In this document: positions 1 through 9,708 of the stretch, piece by piece
Layout of the letters: each line of letters begins with the position of its first letter
How positions within the stretch are numbered: position 1 is the first letter of the stretch
Assembly (NCBI RefSeq): GCF_030389965.1
Contig: NZ_CP128399.1
Coordinates: forward strand, 930,001-994,000
Reading direction: 5' to 3'
From: Candidatus Chlorohelix allophototropha
GTDB taxonomy: Bacteria; Chloroflexota; Chloroflexia; Chloroheliales; Chloroheliaceae
DNA length: 64,000 nt
Position numbers and translations under genes: made by a program
Notes under the pieces: generated by a model
The model's database searches: none
What the model was told of the DNA's origin: nothing
What the model saw: only the letters and a program-made list of their open reading frames with translations

Positions 1-1
1 G

Positions 2-493
2 GATAGCTCGCGCCCTTTGCACTCCGGCGACCTTGAGTTAATCGCTGCTGTACAATCTGAACTAGCTATACGCCCAACTACCAAAGCCATGCTGGTTTTG
101 AATAAAACGGATTTAAATCAGGGTGAGAATGAAAATTATAAGCTTGAATCGGAGTTGAATCAGAAGCTTCCAGAGTTGCCTCGTGTAAGTATATCGGCTC
201 AAACGGGCGATAGGTTGCAGGAATTGGAAGATGCGCTGGCAAATCTAGCGTTAGGGGGGCAAAATCTGGCTGGTAGAAGCTTGATGATTACCAACACTCG
301 GCACCGCCGCGCCCTTGAGCGTGCTCGCGAACATTTGCTTTCGGCAATTGCCAGCGATGAAGCAGGCATGGTCGCTGATTTTATCTCAATTGACTTGCGT
401 CTGGCAATGGAAGCAATGGGTGAAATTACAGGCGAGTCGGTGCAAGAATCTCTCCTGCATGAAATCTTCTCAACTTTCTGTATCGGAAAATAA
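2..493 (+). CDS. mnmE: tRNA modification GTPase MnmE, C-terminal part (5' end outside window)
   Basis: This is the 3' part of the GTPase that, with MnmG, installs the (carboxymethyl)aminomethyl group on the wobble uridine of several tRNAs. The reading frame is open from base 2, so the gene starts upstream of the window. Visible are the G4 motif NKTD, a G-domain end, the C-terminal helical domain and the family's terminal FCIGK, whose cysteine is a hallmark of MnmE. The stop is followed directly by a hairpin shared with the convergent exporter gene. Identity is secure from the C-terminal motif together with NKTD. Confidence 0.93.
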   Translation, partial: DSSRPLHSGDLELIAAVQSELAIRPTTKAMLVLNKTDLNQGENENYKLESELNQKLPELPRVSISAQTGDRLQELEDALANLALGGQNLAGRSLMITNTRHRRALERAREHLLSAIASDEAGMVADFISIDLRLAMEAMGEITGESVQESLLHEIFSTFCIGK

Positions 494-528
494 AAACGAC
501 CTCGCCTATTAAATAAGCAAGGTCGTTT
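494..528. terminator. Bidirectional hairpin between mnmE and the DHA2 exporter
   Basis: AAACGACC (494-501) pairs with GGTCGTTT (521-528), and further pairs continue inward toward an AT-rich loop. The hairpin starts within the mnmE stop region and lies 12 bases from the end of the convergent gene, so it can stop both transcripts. Confidence 0.75.
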
Positions 529-539
529 AAAGCAGTTAA

Positions 540-2105
540 CTATTCCATTATCATCGCGGGTTGCTCCGCATGGGACTCGATTTCTTTGCTAAGTCCTTCC
601 GCGCGATGCGGCTTCTTTGGTAAAATTACCGCTACCAGCAGTAGAATTACAGTGCCAATTGTTACGAACATAAACACATCGTTCATACCACTTGTGCCAG
701 CCTGTGCCACAATTAGAGCTTGTGCATCCGCTGTGGTCGGGCGTGGTAATGTACCGGCTGCAATCTGACTACCAATATCGGTGCCATGCTGCGCAGACTG
801 TTGTACGAATAGAGAAGCGAGAACAGCAATACCGATTGAGCTAAATATTTGCCGCGTTACGTTGAAAAGTGAACTGGCTTTCGGCAGCGCAGGGCCGGTT
901 AGCGACATCAAAGCCAGTGTTTGAACCGGTATTGCGGTCATGCCGAAGCCTAACCCACGTATTATTAACCATGGCATCAGGAAAAGCCCATCTGATTCGG
1001 GTTTCAAGGATGTCAACATAAAGGAACTGAAAACCAACAATACCGCTCCTGTCATAACCAAAACACGCGGACCAAAGCGGTTATACATTTTGCCGCCCAA
1101 CCCTACCGCTACTGCTGCTGCAAGACCTTGTGGCATTAGAGCAAGACCGGCATCTAACGCGCTTAAATGCGGTACTCTGACTTGCTCAAGGAAGATTGGT
1201 AGCATGAAGAGGCTGCCGAATACCACAATCGCGGATAGCCACGAAATGATGCTAGCCACCGTAAAATCGTAGCTTTTGAATAATCTCAAATCCAACACCG
1301 GGTCTTTGCTGATGTAGATTTCATAAATGGCAAAGATAGCCACCAGCGCCAAACCGGCAATTAATAGTATCCAGACAGGTGGGTAGCCCCAACCGTGAAT
1401 ATCACCTCGTGGATTGGCGGCAGTTATTGTGCTTGAATCAGACTCGCTAACCAACGCAAATGCGTAAACCACTGCCAATACACCCAGAATGGACAGGCTC
1501 AGACCGATATAATCGAATGCTTTTTTGCTCTGTGCCACGAGGTTGTCGGCAGGGAAAACCCGAATTGCTAGGAAAATTGCAACAAAACCTACCGGTACAT
1601 TGATGAAGAAAATGTATTCCCATCCAAAGTTAACCGTCAATAAACCACCGATAGTTGGACCAAAGGCTGGCGCTAATAGCACCGGAATACCTACCACTGC
1701 GCTGGCTGCCGCCCTTTCGCGTGGCGGGAAAGCCTGTAAGGCGATAGCGTTAGCCAATGGGAAGAGTGCGCCGCCACCAAGTCCCTGAATAATTCGGAAC
1801 CCGATTAACATGGTCTCACTCTGCGCGAGACCGCACAACAATGAGCCTAGTGTGAAGAAGGCAAGGCAGAGAATAAATAGTCGTTTGATACCAAATCGCA
1901 AACTAAAGTAACCAGAAATAGGAATTACTGCGGCTTGTGCTAGAAAGTAGCCGGTAATTACCCACTGAATTGAACTCAAATCGGCTTTCAGACCCGTAGC
2001 AATGGGTGTCAACGCCACGTTGACGATGGTGTTGTCTAACACCGCCATAAACAAGCCGAGTGCTGCCGTAAGTGCAATAGCATATTTTGAGGAAGGTTTC
2101 CGCAT
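540..2105 (-). CDS. DHA2-family (EmrB/QacA-type) drug:H+ antiporter, 14 TM
   Basis: This is a proton-driven multidrug or metabolite exporter of the major facilitator superfamily. The length of 521 residues and the number of hydrophobic segments fit the 14-helix DHA2 group. The first helix carries the group signature LDNTIVNVAL (about residues 23-32), and an antiporter motif C-like GPTIGG lies near residue 150. The start ATG has GGAG eight bases upstream. It lies 74 bases downstream of an ArsR-type regulator in the same orientation, so the pair is probably co-transcribed and the exporter under that repressor. The substrate cannot be read from the sequence. Confidence 0.9.
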   Translation of the reverse strand: MRKPSSKYAIALTAALGLFMAVLDNTIVNVALTPIATGLKADLSSIQWVITGYFLAQAAVIPISGYFSLRFGIKRLFILCLAFFTLGSLLCGLAQSETMLIGFRIIQGLGGGALFPLANAIALQAFPPRERAAASAVVGIPVLLAPAFGPTIGGLLTVNFGWEYIFFINVPVGFVAIFLAIRVFPADNLVAQSKKAFDYIGLSLSILGVLAVVYAFALVSESDSSTITAANPRGDIHGWGYPPVWILLIAGLALVAIFAIYEIYISKDPVLDLRLFKSYDFTVASIISWLSAIVVFGSLFMLPIFLEQVRVPHLSALDAGLALMPQGLAAAVAVGLGGKMYNRFGPRVLVMTGAVLLVFSSFMLTSLKPESDGLFLMPWLIIRGLGFGMTAIPVQTLALMSLTGPALPKASSLFNVTRQIFSSIGIAVLASLFVQQSAQHGTDIGSQIAAGTLPRPTTADAQALIVAQAGTSGMNDVFMFVTIGTVILLLVAVILPKKPHRAEGLSKEIESHAEQPAMIME

Positions 2106-2179
2106 TATTTACTCCACTATATATAATATGTTTATCAATAAGCTAAAGGGTTTTGGCAGCAGTGGCAAAACATATTCGC

Positions 2180-2779
2180 TTATTTGTTATTTTCAGTAAG
2201 GTTTAAATTCTTTGTAACAAATTCTACCAGTAATTCGGTAGGGCAACCGGGGATGCCCTGCTTGATTAACTCTCTTTTTTTGAGAAGTTTCTGATAGAGA
2301 TTTCCCACAATATCTATTAGATAATCCAAATCAACTCGATAATAGCGCTCTTTACCTTGGCGTTCTACTTTGAGCAAGCCTACTCGTTTCAATTCTTGGA
2401 GGTGGTGAGATACCGTTGAAAGAGAAATTTGCATACGCTCTGCAATTTCCGAAACGGTAAAACTGCCCATCTCCCCATTGGTGGTGCCGCGATGCATCAA
2501 GAAAAGAAAAATATCCATTCGTGACTCATCGGCAAATGCCCGCAAAGTTCCCACCTGTTCGCGCATTCGAGTCCGCTTCTGTTCGAGCAATTCCACAGTC
2601 CATTGTTCTGGGGCATGCTCAAGTCCAAGATATTCTGCGGCAACCGCAATTTTATCTAACTCAGCCGAAGTATAACCGGCTGCGCCTCCCGTAAATTTTA
2701 TATTACTACTATTCAAAGTAACGAAACCTTTTGTATATGATGAATATGCTTCATTTCGATGTTCATAACAATGTAGCAT
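2180..2779 (-). CDS. ArsR-type winged-helix transcriptional regulator
   Basis: The central part (about residues 75-165) is a winged-helix domain with ISLSTVSHHLQELKRVGL as recognition helix and a wing ending in KERYYRV, typical of ArsR/SmtB-like repressors. No CxC metal site is visible, so a non-metal signal is possible. The first ~21 residues are doubtful. A TTG at 2716 has AAAGG nine bases upstream and would place an imperfect 18-bp dyad (2737-2754) before the gene as a possible operator. Otherwise the ATG at 2779 is used. The exporter gene follows 74 bases downstream. Confidence 0.85.
   Translation of the reverse strand: MLHCYEHRNEAYSSYTKGFVTLNSSNIKFTGGAAGYTSAELDKIAVAAEYLGLEHAPEQWTVELLEQKRTRMREQVGTLRAFADESRMDIFLFLMHRGTTNGEMGSFTVSEIAERMQISLSTVSHHLQELKRVGLLKVERQGKERYYRVDLDYLIDIVGNLYQKLLKKRELIKQGIPGCPTELLVEFVTKNLNLTENNK
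2737..2754. promoter_or_regulatory. Possible operator dyad of the ArsR-type regulator
   Basis: ATGATGAATATGCTTCAT matches its own reverse complement at 14 of 18 positions. It lies upstream of the alternative TTG start of the regulator. ArsR proteins usually bind such imperfect dyads at their own promoters. The assignment is an inference. Confidence 0.3.
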
Positions 2780-2842
2780 TGAAAATATAACATTAGAAAG
2801 AGATTAGGTAAATAGGTCTTTAGTCGAATATTGTGTTAATGA

Positions 2843-2871
2843 TTGCGATAAGCAAAAATTTTGCATATACT
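2843..2871 (+). promoter_or_regulatory. Sigma-70-type promoter of the 254-residue gene
   Basis: TTGCGA (2843-2848), a 17-base spacer and TATACT (2866-2871) precede the gene at 2908. This leaves about 30 bases of leader containing a strong AAAGGAGG ribosome site at 2893-2900. Confidence 0.55.
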
Positions 2872-2907
2872 CGTCTTGTTGGCGCAATAGTAAAAGGAGG
2901 GTAATCC

Positions 2908-3672
2908 TTGAGTAATCCCTATGATCCTTACGGTGGTAATCCACCCGGCAATAATCCTTATCCGGTTTATAATAACTATGGTAGTTATACCGATCGTGAT
3001 GGTGTAAATGAAGCTGCCCTCGCTTTGCAATTGTTGGGCGGGACGATACGGCTCAACGATAGTATCGAAGCAGATGTGATGGATCCGGTTTTTTTTGGCA
3101 TGAATGACTTTACAGCCAATGGGGTGGTAAAGGCTGTCTCAGATTTGGCAATTGCCGATAATTCGGGTGATTTTAGCTTTTTGATGTTTGGTACGCAAGG
3201 TGATTTTGATTATTTGGTGGTGGAAGCTGATACAATCCAATACGCCCGCGCTTTTATTGCTCGTGAAGTTAAGAATTGGGACATGCTGCAATATTTGCTT
3301 GCTCAAAAAGAAGCCTATTTGGCAGATTCGGAAGCCAGTATTTACCCTTGCGATTTGAGCAGGTGGGGTCTAGGCGATTGGTCAATGTTCGCCTATCGCG
3401 CGCCGGGCAGATTGTTGTTGCGTGATGGCAGTTTTGGTTTCGTAAGTGCGCGTCCTAACTATCCGCTTGAATATCTAGATTTTACGCTATGTCCCGCCGG
3501 TGAAGAAGGTCCGCAAGCTCAACACTGGATGCGCCTTATACAGGTAGGGCATAATCAGGCTCTTTTACAGGGTGATGTGCTAGATATATCGCAAAGCTCG
3601 CAAAGCCCGGTAAGAATATGGCGGCAAGCGCAGGAACCACCTAAGAAGAAAAAAGGCTTATTTGGATTATGA
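2908..3672 (+). CDS. Hypothetical protein with Asn/Pro/Tyr-rich N-terminus
   Basis: I do not recognise a family. The start is TTG at 2908, seven bases after AAAGGAGG. Residues 1-30 are rich in Asn, Pro, Tyr and Gly and look disordered. The rest is acidic and mixed in secondary structure, with no signal peptide or membrane helix. The tail PPKKKKGLFGL is a short basic-hydrophobic stretch that could touch a membrane or partner. It has its own promoter and terminator, so it is a single-gene unit. Confidence 0.75.
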   Translation: MSNPYDPYGGNPPGNNPYPVYNNYGSYTDRDGVNEAALALQLLGGTIRLNDSIEADVMDPVFFGMNDFTANGVVKAVSDLAIADNSGDFSFLMFGTQGDFDYLVVEADTIQYARAFIAREVKNWDMLQYLLAQKEAYLADSEASIYPCDLSRWGLGDWSMFAYRAPGRLLLRDGSFGFVSARPNYPLEYLDFTLCPAGEEGPQAQHWMRLIQVGHNQALLQGDVLDISQSSQSPVRIWRQAQEPPKKKKGLFGL

Positions 3673-3680
3673 GAATGAGA

Positions 3681-3713
3681 AAAGGGGTTTGATCATGCCA
3701 ATCAAACCCCTTT
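3681..3713. terminator. Strong bidirectional terminator
   Basis: AAAGGGGTTTGAT (3681-3693) and ATCAAACCCCTTT (3701-3713) form a perfect 13-bp stem with a 7-base loop between two convergent genes. A T-rich run follows on the plus strand. Confidence 0.9.
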
Positions 3714-3738
3714 CTTGAATTCTTTTGTCTTTGCCGCT

Positions 3739-5097
3739 TTATAGAGAGCGGAAGACACCGGTTTGGAGATTGTAAGCTTTTTCCATTGATCTTAAAGCTT
3801 CCTCGGTTTGTCCTAATTGACTCAGCACTTGCCCATATTCAAAATAGGTTTGTGCCAGAATATCGTTTGAACCCGATTCTTTTAGTTGCTCAATGGCTTG
3901 CAGGAAATATTCCCGTGCTTTTTCATTATCTCCGTTTTGCATATAAGCTTGACCTAATTTAGCAAAAGACTGTCCGATTGTGGCAGTGTCATTGCTAAAT
4001 TTAGCGGTTTCGGCGCTCTCTAGGGCGTACATTAAAGCCTCTTGAGGCTTATTTAGTACGACCATTAAGCTGGTTAGATGCAAACTGGCAATAGCCGTCA
4101 ATCTGTTGTCATTCATACGAAGCGCAAGGTTACGAGCTTCTACCAAATATTGTTCCGCTTGCTGGTATTCATGCCGCTCATACAGCAAAATTCCCAACCT
4201 TGTTTTGGAACTTATCAGGCTACTCATACTTTCGATTGACTCATACAGAGCGATTGCTTTGGCAGTAAATGCTTTTGCCAACGGTAAATTATTGGCTTCG
4301 CGATACTGATTGGCAATGCGCCAAGTAATTCGTGCCAGCCCATTGCAATCTTGCAATTCGGCAGCAAGCTTAGTAGCTTCAGTCAATAAGCTGATTGAAT
4401 GCTCATTGTCACCCAGACTTCTATAGCAATCACCCAGATCAGAAAGGACTTCAAGTTTAAGTTTTATATCTTTTACTAGAAGATTATCAATCAGGTCAAG
4501 AGCTTTTCTGAAGTTTTCCAATGCCAGCATATATTTGGTTTGCATAACGTAGATAGCGCCCATACTATGCGTTACGCGCGCTTCTGTCTCAATATCACCT
4601 AGACTATGAGCCATTTGCAAGGCGGTTTTATATTCTGAAATGGCTAATTCGACATCTGAGGAAAGTAGATGCGTATGTCCAAGCAAAAAATGAAATTGTT
4701 TTAGCTGATCGGTGGATAACTGTCGAGTTTTTATTTTTTGAAGCAGTACGGCTTTGGCTTGTTCAGGGTTTTCCTGATAGAGTGCTACTCGTGCTTCATC
4801 CAGTGCCATATCCCAGCGGGAAAATATTTCAGGATCACCTTCTAAAGCAGATTGGTTTGAAGAACCCGGAGTTGCCATGCTCAAAAGCTGTTCAACCGTG
4901 ATACCAAGCCGATTAGCTATTACTCGTAGGGCTTTAGCAGATGGCACTACCCTACCAGATTCTATTAGGCTGATATAGCTTTTAGAAAACTCCCCTTCAA
5001 TTAAATCCTTTTGTTGTAAGCCTTGCTGTAATCGACTTTCTCTGATTTTCAAGCCAATAACCGCAGCCTGCTCATTTGTAAGTTGAAGTTCAGGCAT
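3739..5097 (-). CDS. XRE-family HTH regulator with TPR repeats
   Basis: An N-terminal XRE-type helix-turn-helix (about residues 12-66, with QKDLIEGEFSKSYISLIESG) is followed by a long array of tetratricopeptide repeats to residue ~445. This architecture is known from peptide- or protein-sensing cytoplasmic regulators (RRNPP-like and related), where the TPR part binds the signal. The start ATG is preceded by a G-rich ribosome site. A 900-base gene-free stretch lies upstream and probably holds its promoter. No pheromone-like small gene is evident beside it, so the ligand is unknown. Confidence 0.9.
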   Translation of the reverse strand: MPELQLTNEQAAVIGLKIRESRLQQGLQQKDLIEGEFSKSYISLIESGRVVPSAKALRVIANRLGITVEQLLSMATPGSSNQSALEGDPEIFSRWDMALDEARVALYQENPEQAKAVLLQKIKTRQLSTDQLKQFHFLLGHTHLLSSDVELAISEYKTALQMAHSLGDIETEARVTHSMGAIYVMQTKYMLALENFRKALDLIDNLLVKDIKLKLEVLSDLGDCYRSLGDNEHSISLLTEATKLAAELQDCNGLARITWRIANQYREANNLPLAKAFTAKAIALYESIESMSSLISSKTRLGILLYERHEYQQAEQYLVEARNLALRMNDNRLTAIASLHLTSLMVVLNKPQEALMYALESAETAKFSNDTATIGQSFAKLGQAYMQNGDNEKAREYFLQAIEQLKESGSNDILAQTYFEYGQVLSQLGQTEEALRSMEKAYNLQTGVFRSL

Positions 5098-6001
5098 TTA
5101 AATTTCCCCCATGATTTCCACGACTCTCAAAAAATGAGTATTTAGTAAAGTAATAACAAACACAATGGTTCTTGCGTGGCAAACAATCTATATTGAATAT
5201 TTTTGCTGGGTCTGTAAATTTCTACAAAATAAAACAGTTTAGCAAAGATAAGCTATGTTTTCACATTAAAGAGTGCTGACCGTATACAGTAACCTTGTGG
5301 AGAACGAACCCATCAATATAATGAATAATACCATTAACTCAATAGAAATGCAATAGCTTCAGGAGCAAATAGAAATAAATTAAATTAAATTTTCTTATTA
5401 AAATTCGGCAATTTGTGGAAATTGTTTAGTGATCTCTTTCACTTTATTCTTTAAGCCAAGCTATAGATACAAACCGTTTCATTTTATTGTACAGAGAATG
5501 TATTATGTTTATGCCAAACAAGTCTACCTTTCGATTTATTTTTCTAGTAAATTAAGCTCTAAGGTTGGTTCCCTTACGTTACAAGTTACTTTATTTGTCC
5601 AAGCCATATCTCAGATAAGATGCAATAACAAAATACAGCCATATTTGATAAATGCAGCTCTATGATTAATAATTTAGCTATTTAGCTACTAACGGATGAA
5701 TAGTTTTAAGACACTTATTATACAAATCTCGTTTAAAAATAAATGCTTATGCCATTTGAGCCGCATTAAGCTAAAGGCAGAGATGCTTCGATTGATCAGG
5801 AATCACCCTTAAAATTCTTTTCATTTATAAATGGAGAAAGCTGCTCTAGGCAAGATTTTGTTACGTGGACACGCAGATTAGCGATTAACTCTACTTTCGG
5901 TTCGTATTCTAAAGTTCATTCTATAAAAATTAATAATCCAAGTAAAATCTGTTTATCTCATACTATTACTAATTCTTCTTTAAGAGAAGGATAGTTAGAA
6001 T
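5098..6001. other. AT-rich 0.9-kb gene-free stretch
   Basis: No open frame here has a ribosome site, composition or motif typical of a gene. The stretch is markedly AT-rich. It contains the upstream region of the XRE-TPR gene and, at its right end (about 5970-5990), a small CTTCT/AGAAG hairpin that could weakly terminate the peptidase gene. I see no RNA gene or repeat. Confidence 0.6.
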
Positions 6002-7090
6002 TTATATTGTGGGAATTGTCAAGTGCGGTTCCCAAGGTTTTTGACCACTGTTAAGATAAAAGTTCCTGTTTTCCATCACGTAGAAATCGAAATCCTTTTT
6101 CCAAGCATATCGCTGATCTTGCCCTAATAGCTCCGTATAGCCCTGATAAAGCACCGGATTTTGGCTCGCAAAATAGTTGGGATTTCGGAAAAACATCTCA
6201 AAATAGCCGGCGCAGAACTCAGTGTCATTCTGGAATACGTAGGGATGTCCAATTGGAAGCGGGTCATTCTCAGAATAAGTGTTGTTAAACCGCTTAAGGT
6301 AACGTTCAAGTTCTATACGTTTACCTTCAACAAAAAGTTTTCGAGCGCGCGGTGTGTATATTTTACCATCAGACGGGCTTAGTCCGGGTAATAAACCTTC
6401 ACTATCCCCCATCTTGCCTGACCCCGAATTAAAGAAATCCAGCATATGACCAAACTCGTGTAGGAAGGGGGCAACTCCGGGCGTACTACCATAAAAGCCT
6501 TCGTACAAGCGCGAAAGCACCAATTGTATGCTCTCAGTTTCATGGTTATAGTCGCCCCCGGCTAAACCGCCATCTTGTTCAAAGGCTTTGGGGGTGGTAT
6601 ATAGCCAGATATGCCGGGGAGTGTTTAATAGGCGCGCAAGTATATCTCGTCTGTAAAAGAAAATCTCAGCCAGATGCCCGCCCACAATAAAAGGAATATC
6701 GGCGTGCATTTGTGCGGTTGCATCGGTTTTATTTTCAGCTTTAAGTTTAAGGTCGAGGTTAGGATGCTGGATAATTTCTTGAATAAAGCGGTAAAAATCG
6801 CTTAATTCAGCATCGTTCAGCATATTTGTGATTGGAAAATACCAATCGAGCGCTTGGTGCTTGCCCGTAACTATAAAAGTCAAAGCGGCAAGCTGTGTCC
6901 AGCAAGTTTTGGAAGTTAGGGAATTATAATAGTTGGCGGCTTCTGCCAAATCTTTTACGGCAACATTTCCGATAGGTTCTCCAAAGTTCAATTCATCAGA
7001 AAGGTTTAATCTGAGACTCCCTATTTCCAGTTCATTGTCGTTCAAAATCACTCGTTTATTGCGGAGATTTATAAAATCGAGGGTATTCAT
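6002..7090 (-). CDS. MtfA-like (M90) zinc metallopeptidase
   Basis: The zinc-binding HEFGH lies at residues 211-215, followed by MLDFF. About 75 residues later comes DTEFCAGYFEMFF (E291, E298), resembling the third-ligand region of MtfA-type peptidases, where a similar EF..., E-x-FF segment is followed by a P-x-LY segment (here NPVLY). No signal peptide is seen, so the protein is cytosolic. The first ~130 residues have no recognisable domain. Its ribosome site GAGG overlaps the end of the upstream nucleotidyltransferase gene, with a 9-base gap, so the two are translationally linked. In Enterobacteria MtfA is linked to control of glucose uptake; whether that holds here is unknown. Confidence 0.65.
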   Translation of the reverse strand: MNTLDFINLRNKRVILNDNELEIGSLRLNLSDELNFGEPIGNVAVKDLAEAANYYNSLTSKTCWTQLAALTFIVTGKHQALDWYFPITNMLNDAELSDFYRFIQEIIQHPNLDLKLKAENKTDATAQMHADIPFIVGGHLAEIFFYRRDILARLLNTPRHIWLYTTPKAFEQDGGLAGGDYNHETESIQLVLSRLYEGFYGSTPGVAPFLHEFGHMLDFFNSGSGKMGDSEGLLPGLSPSDGKIYTPRARKLFVEGKRIELERYLKRFNNTYSENDPLPIGHPYVFQNDTEFCAGYFEMFFRNPNYFASQNPVLYQGYTELLGQDQRYAWKKDFDFYVMENRNFYLNSGQKPWEPHLTIPTI

Positions 7091-7099
7091 CCGTTAACC

Positions 7100-9601
7100 T
7101 CAATGCTGCAAGTTATTTACTACAGTAGCATATTTATCAACCAATTGTTGCGCCTGTTCATGCGAATGCGACTCTGCTTGAATATGGAAAAGCGGGCGAT
7201 CAGGGTCAGGTAAAATTAATACCCACTCATCGCCAAGATTGATGCGAATCCCATCTACCTGACGTACAGTTGAGTTTTGATATTTTTCATTCAGCAAGCG
7301 CATAACCCTGCCTTTATCTTCCCAGCGGCAGTTTACCTTAGAACGTACCTGAGCATAAGCCGGTAAGTTGTTAATGACTTCACCGATACGCGCTTCTTGC
7401 TTAACGGTTAGTTCAATAATTTTGGCGATTGCGAACAAGCCGTCTGCTGCTGGCTGAAATTCTGGAAAAATGAAACTACCGTCACCATCTCCTACTAATA
7501 TAACGCCGTTACGAGTAGCTGCCTGCATTTGAGCAAAAGAATTAGCTCTGGTGCGAATTACTTCACCACTGTGCTCGGCGGCGATTCGCTCAATAATGCT
7601 CGGCGCGGTCACCGGTATAGCAATAATACCGCCATTGTTAGCTTTTAACATCAACTTGGCTACGGCTGCCAGCAATTGCATAGGCGGAATTTGATTTCCT
7701 CGCCCATCTACCGCATAAATCTTTTCTCCCCCAGTATCGATTTTTACTCCGAAATCTGCATCGAGTGTGTTAGTAATAACTCCCAATCGGCGCATATCTT
7801 GCTGGAATTGTTCAGGGGTGCGGAAAAGTTTTGCTTCATCCACTGCTGCGTTAAGCGCAACTACGTCACAGCCCAACTTGTCAAGAATTGCTGGTAATAT
7901 GGTTGAGGTATTGGAAGAACTGTAATCTACTACCAGTTTGCGTCCGCGCATTTGGGTATCATTTGGTAAAGCGTTGATTCTTTTCAAAAAATCGATGCTG
8001 TAATGCTCGGAAGGATTGGGTAGATATTCGATTCGCCCAATATCATCAGTATAAACCCGCCGAAAATCCTCGCGAAAGAAGATAGTTTCTACTTTGCGCT
8101 CAATACTCTTATCAATATCTATTCCACGCCTGTCCATAAAACGTATATCTACAGTGCGGTTATCAAATGGCGAAAGCCGTACGTGTACACCGCCTAAGAC
8201 ATGTTCCGAGATACGTGTGATGTAGCGAGCCACCGGAATTGGACAACTTCCAAGATCGGCGACATTAATTCCCGCGCTCGGCAAACCACTCAAGAGGGCG
8301 CGTTTAATCATTCGTGGGGTGTGATGCGCTTCTCGATTTACTGTAACCACGCTGCCTCTAGGCAATATCGCGCCATAGGATGCGCCCAACCTTGCCGCAA
8401 ATTCTGGCGTTATATCTACGTTGACCAATCCGGTAACGCCAAAGCGACCGAATAATACACGCCGTCCCTGATTACCCCAGATAATGCTGTTATTTACCTT
8501 AGCGCCGCGCTCAATTTCTTTGGAGGGCCATATCTTTACATTTGGCTGTATAACGGCATTTTCACCTACGATTGTGTTATCGCCAATTACCGCCCCTTCA
8601 AAAATCATTGCCCGGCTTTTAATAGTAACTTGCCGCCCTATCATGCAACCACGCAGTTCGGCGCGTTCTCCAATATAGCTGTTACGCCAGATGATGCTGC
8701 GATCAATATTGGCGCGGGCTTCGACCATACATTGGTCACGGATAACAGTAGGACCTCTTATAATTGCGCCGGGTTGTATTTTTACGCCACTACCGAGATA
8801 AATTGGTCCGTATAGTTGTGCGGTAGGGGCTATTACCACATCGTCTTCTACCCAGATTCCGCCACCCAGATGCTTTCCGGTGAGGGCAACGTTAACACGT
8901 CCTTCCAGCAAATCGGCAGTGCTGCGCATGTAATCGGCGATACTGCCCACATCCGACCAATAGCCTTCAGCCACATAGCCATAAACCGGATGATTTTTCT
9001 CTAGTAACATCGGGAAAAGCTGTTGGCTAAAATCAAAGGTTACATTTTTGTCGTAGTATTTGAATATTTCTGGTTCAAGGATGTAAATACCGGTATTAAC
9101 CGTATCCGAGAAAACTTCACCCCAACTTGGTTTTTCCTGCATCTGACGTATCCGCCCATCGGCATCGGTAATGATTACGCCATATTCAAGAGGGTTTGCC
9201 ACTCTGGTCAAGGTTAATGTGGCAATTGCATGACGCTCTTTATGGAATTTAATTATTTCGCTGAGGTTGAAATCGGTAAGAGCATCCCCGCTTATTACCA
9301 TAAAAGTATCGGTGAGCATCTCTTCTGCCAGTTTAACGCTCCCTGCAGTACCTAGGGGAATTTCTTCAATAGAATACTTTATATTGCAGCCGATTGACCT
9401 GCCATCGCCCAAATCATCTTGAATAACATCTGCCATATATTGCAGCGTTACGATGATGTCGGTAATACCATGTTTTTTCAGCAAGCTAATAATGTGCCGT
9501 AGTACCGATTGATTGGCAATGGGCACCATTGGCTTGGGGCGACCAACAGTTAGAGGTCGTAAGCGAGAGCCTTCACCGCCCGCCATAACCACCGCTTTCA
9601 T
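7100..9601 (-). CDS. Sugar-1-phosphate nucleotidyltransferase fused to a degenerate phosphomannomutase-like domain
   Basis: Residues 1-230 are a GDP-mannose pyrophosphorylase-type nucleotidyltransferase starting [18 protein letters not shown], with the nucleotide-binding loop and VISGDALTD for metal. Residues ~250-360 are a left-handed beta-helix of hexapeptide repeats. Residues ~375-830 have the fold of phosphomannomutase/phosphoglucomutase, but the phosphoserine loop (normally TxSHNP) reads [10 protein letters not shown] and the metal loop DGDxDR reads [10 protein letters not shown]. This fusion type is known in cyanobacteria and Chloroflexota. The mutase part is probably regulatory or binds sugar rather than acting as a mutase. 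It may supply activated mannose or a related sugar to the glycan locus. Confidence 0.85.
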   Translation of the reverse strand: MKAVVMAGGEGSRLRPLTVGRPKPMVPIANQSVLRHIISLLKKHGITDIIVTLQYMADVIQDDLGDGRSIGCNIKYSIEEIPLGTAGSVKLAEEMLTDTFMVISGDALTDFNLSEIIKFHKERHAIATLTLTRVANPLEYGVIITDADGRIRQMQEKPSWGEVFSDTVNTGIYILEPEIFKYYDKNVTFDFSQQLFPMLLEKNHPVYGYVAEGYWSDVGSIADYMRSTADLLEGRVNVALTGKHLGGGIWVEDDVVIAPTAQLYGPIYLGSGVKIQPGAIIRGPTVIRDQCMVEARANIDRSIIWRNSYIGERAELRGCMIGRQVTIKSRAMIFEGAVIGDNTIVGENAVIQPNVKIWPSKEIERGAKVNNSIIWGNQGRRVLFGRFGVTGLVNVDITPEFAARLGASYGAILPRGSVVTVNREAHHTPRMIKRALLSGLPSAGINVADLGSCPIPVARYITRISEHVLGGVHVRLSPFDNRTVDIRFMDRRGIDIDKSIERKVETIFFREDFRRVYTDDIGRIEYLPNPSEHYSIDFLKRINALPNDTQMRGRKLVVDYSSSNTSTILPAILDKLGCDVVALNAAVDEAKLFRTPEQFQQDMRRLGVITNTLDADFGVKIDTGGEKIYAVDGRGNQIPPMQLLAAVAKLMLKANNGGIIAIPVTAPSIIERIAAEHSGEVIRTRANSFAQMQAATRNGVILVGDGDGSFIFPEFQPAADGLFAIAKIIELTVKQEARIGEVINNLPAYAQVRSKVNCRWEDKGRVMRLLNEKYQNSTVRQVDGIRINLGDEWVLILPDPDRPLFHIQAESHSHEQAQQLVDKYATVVNNLQH

Positions 9602-9708
9602 TTTTGGTTGCCCCTTCTACTTTCGAGTTTTTTAGGGTTAAAGTCGACTGTTACCATTTACTGCTTATTGTAACAGACCGATTCACTTGTGTGCAACAAA
9701 TTTCACCG

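Noticed and set aside
5429-5665. A 78-codon open frame in the AT-rich gap
   Set aside because: It has a low-complexity hydrophobic-aromatic composition typical of AT-rich noise, no ribosome site and no neighbouring partner.
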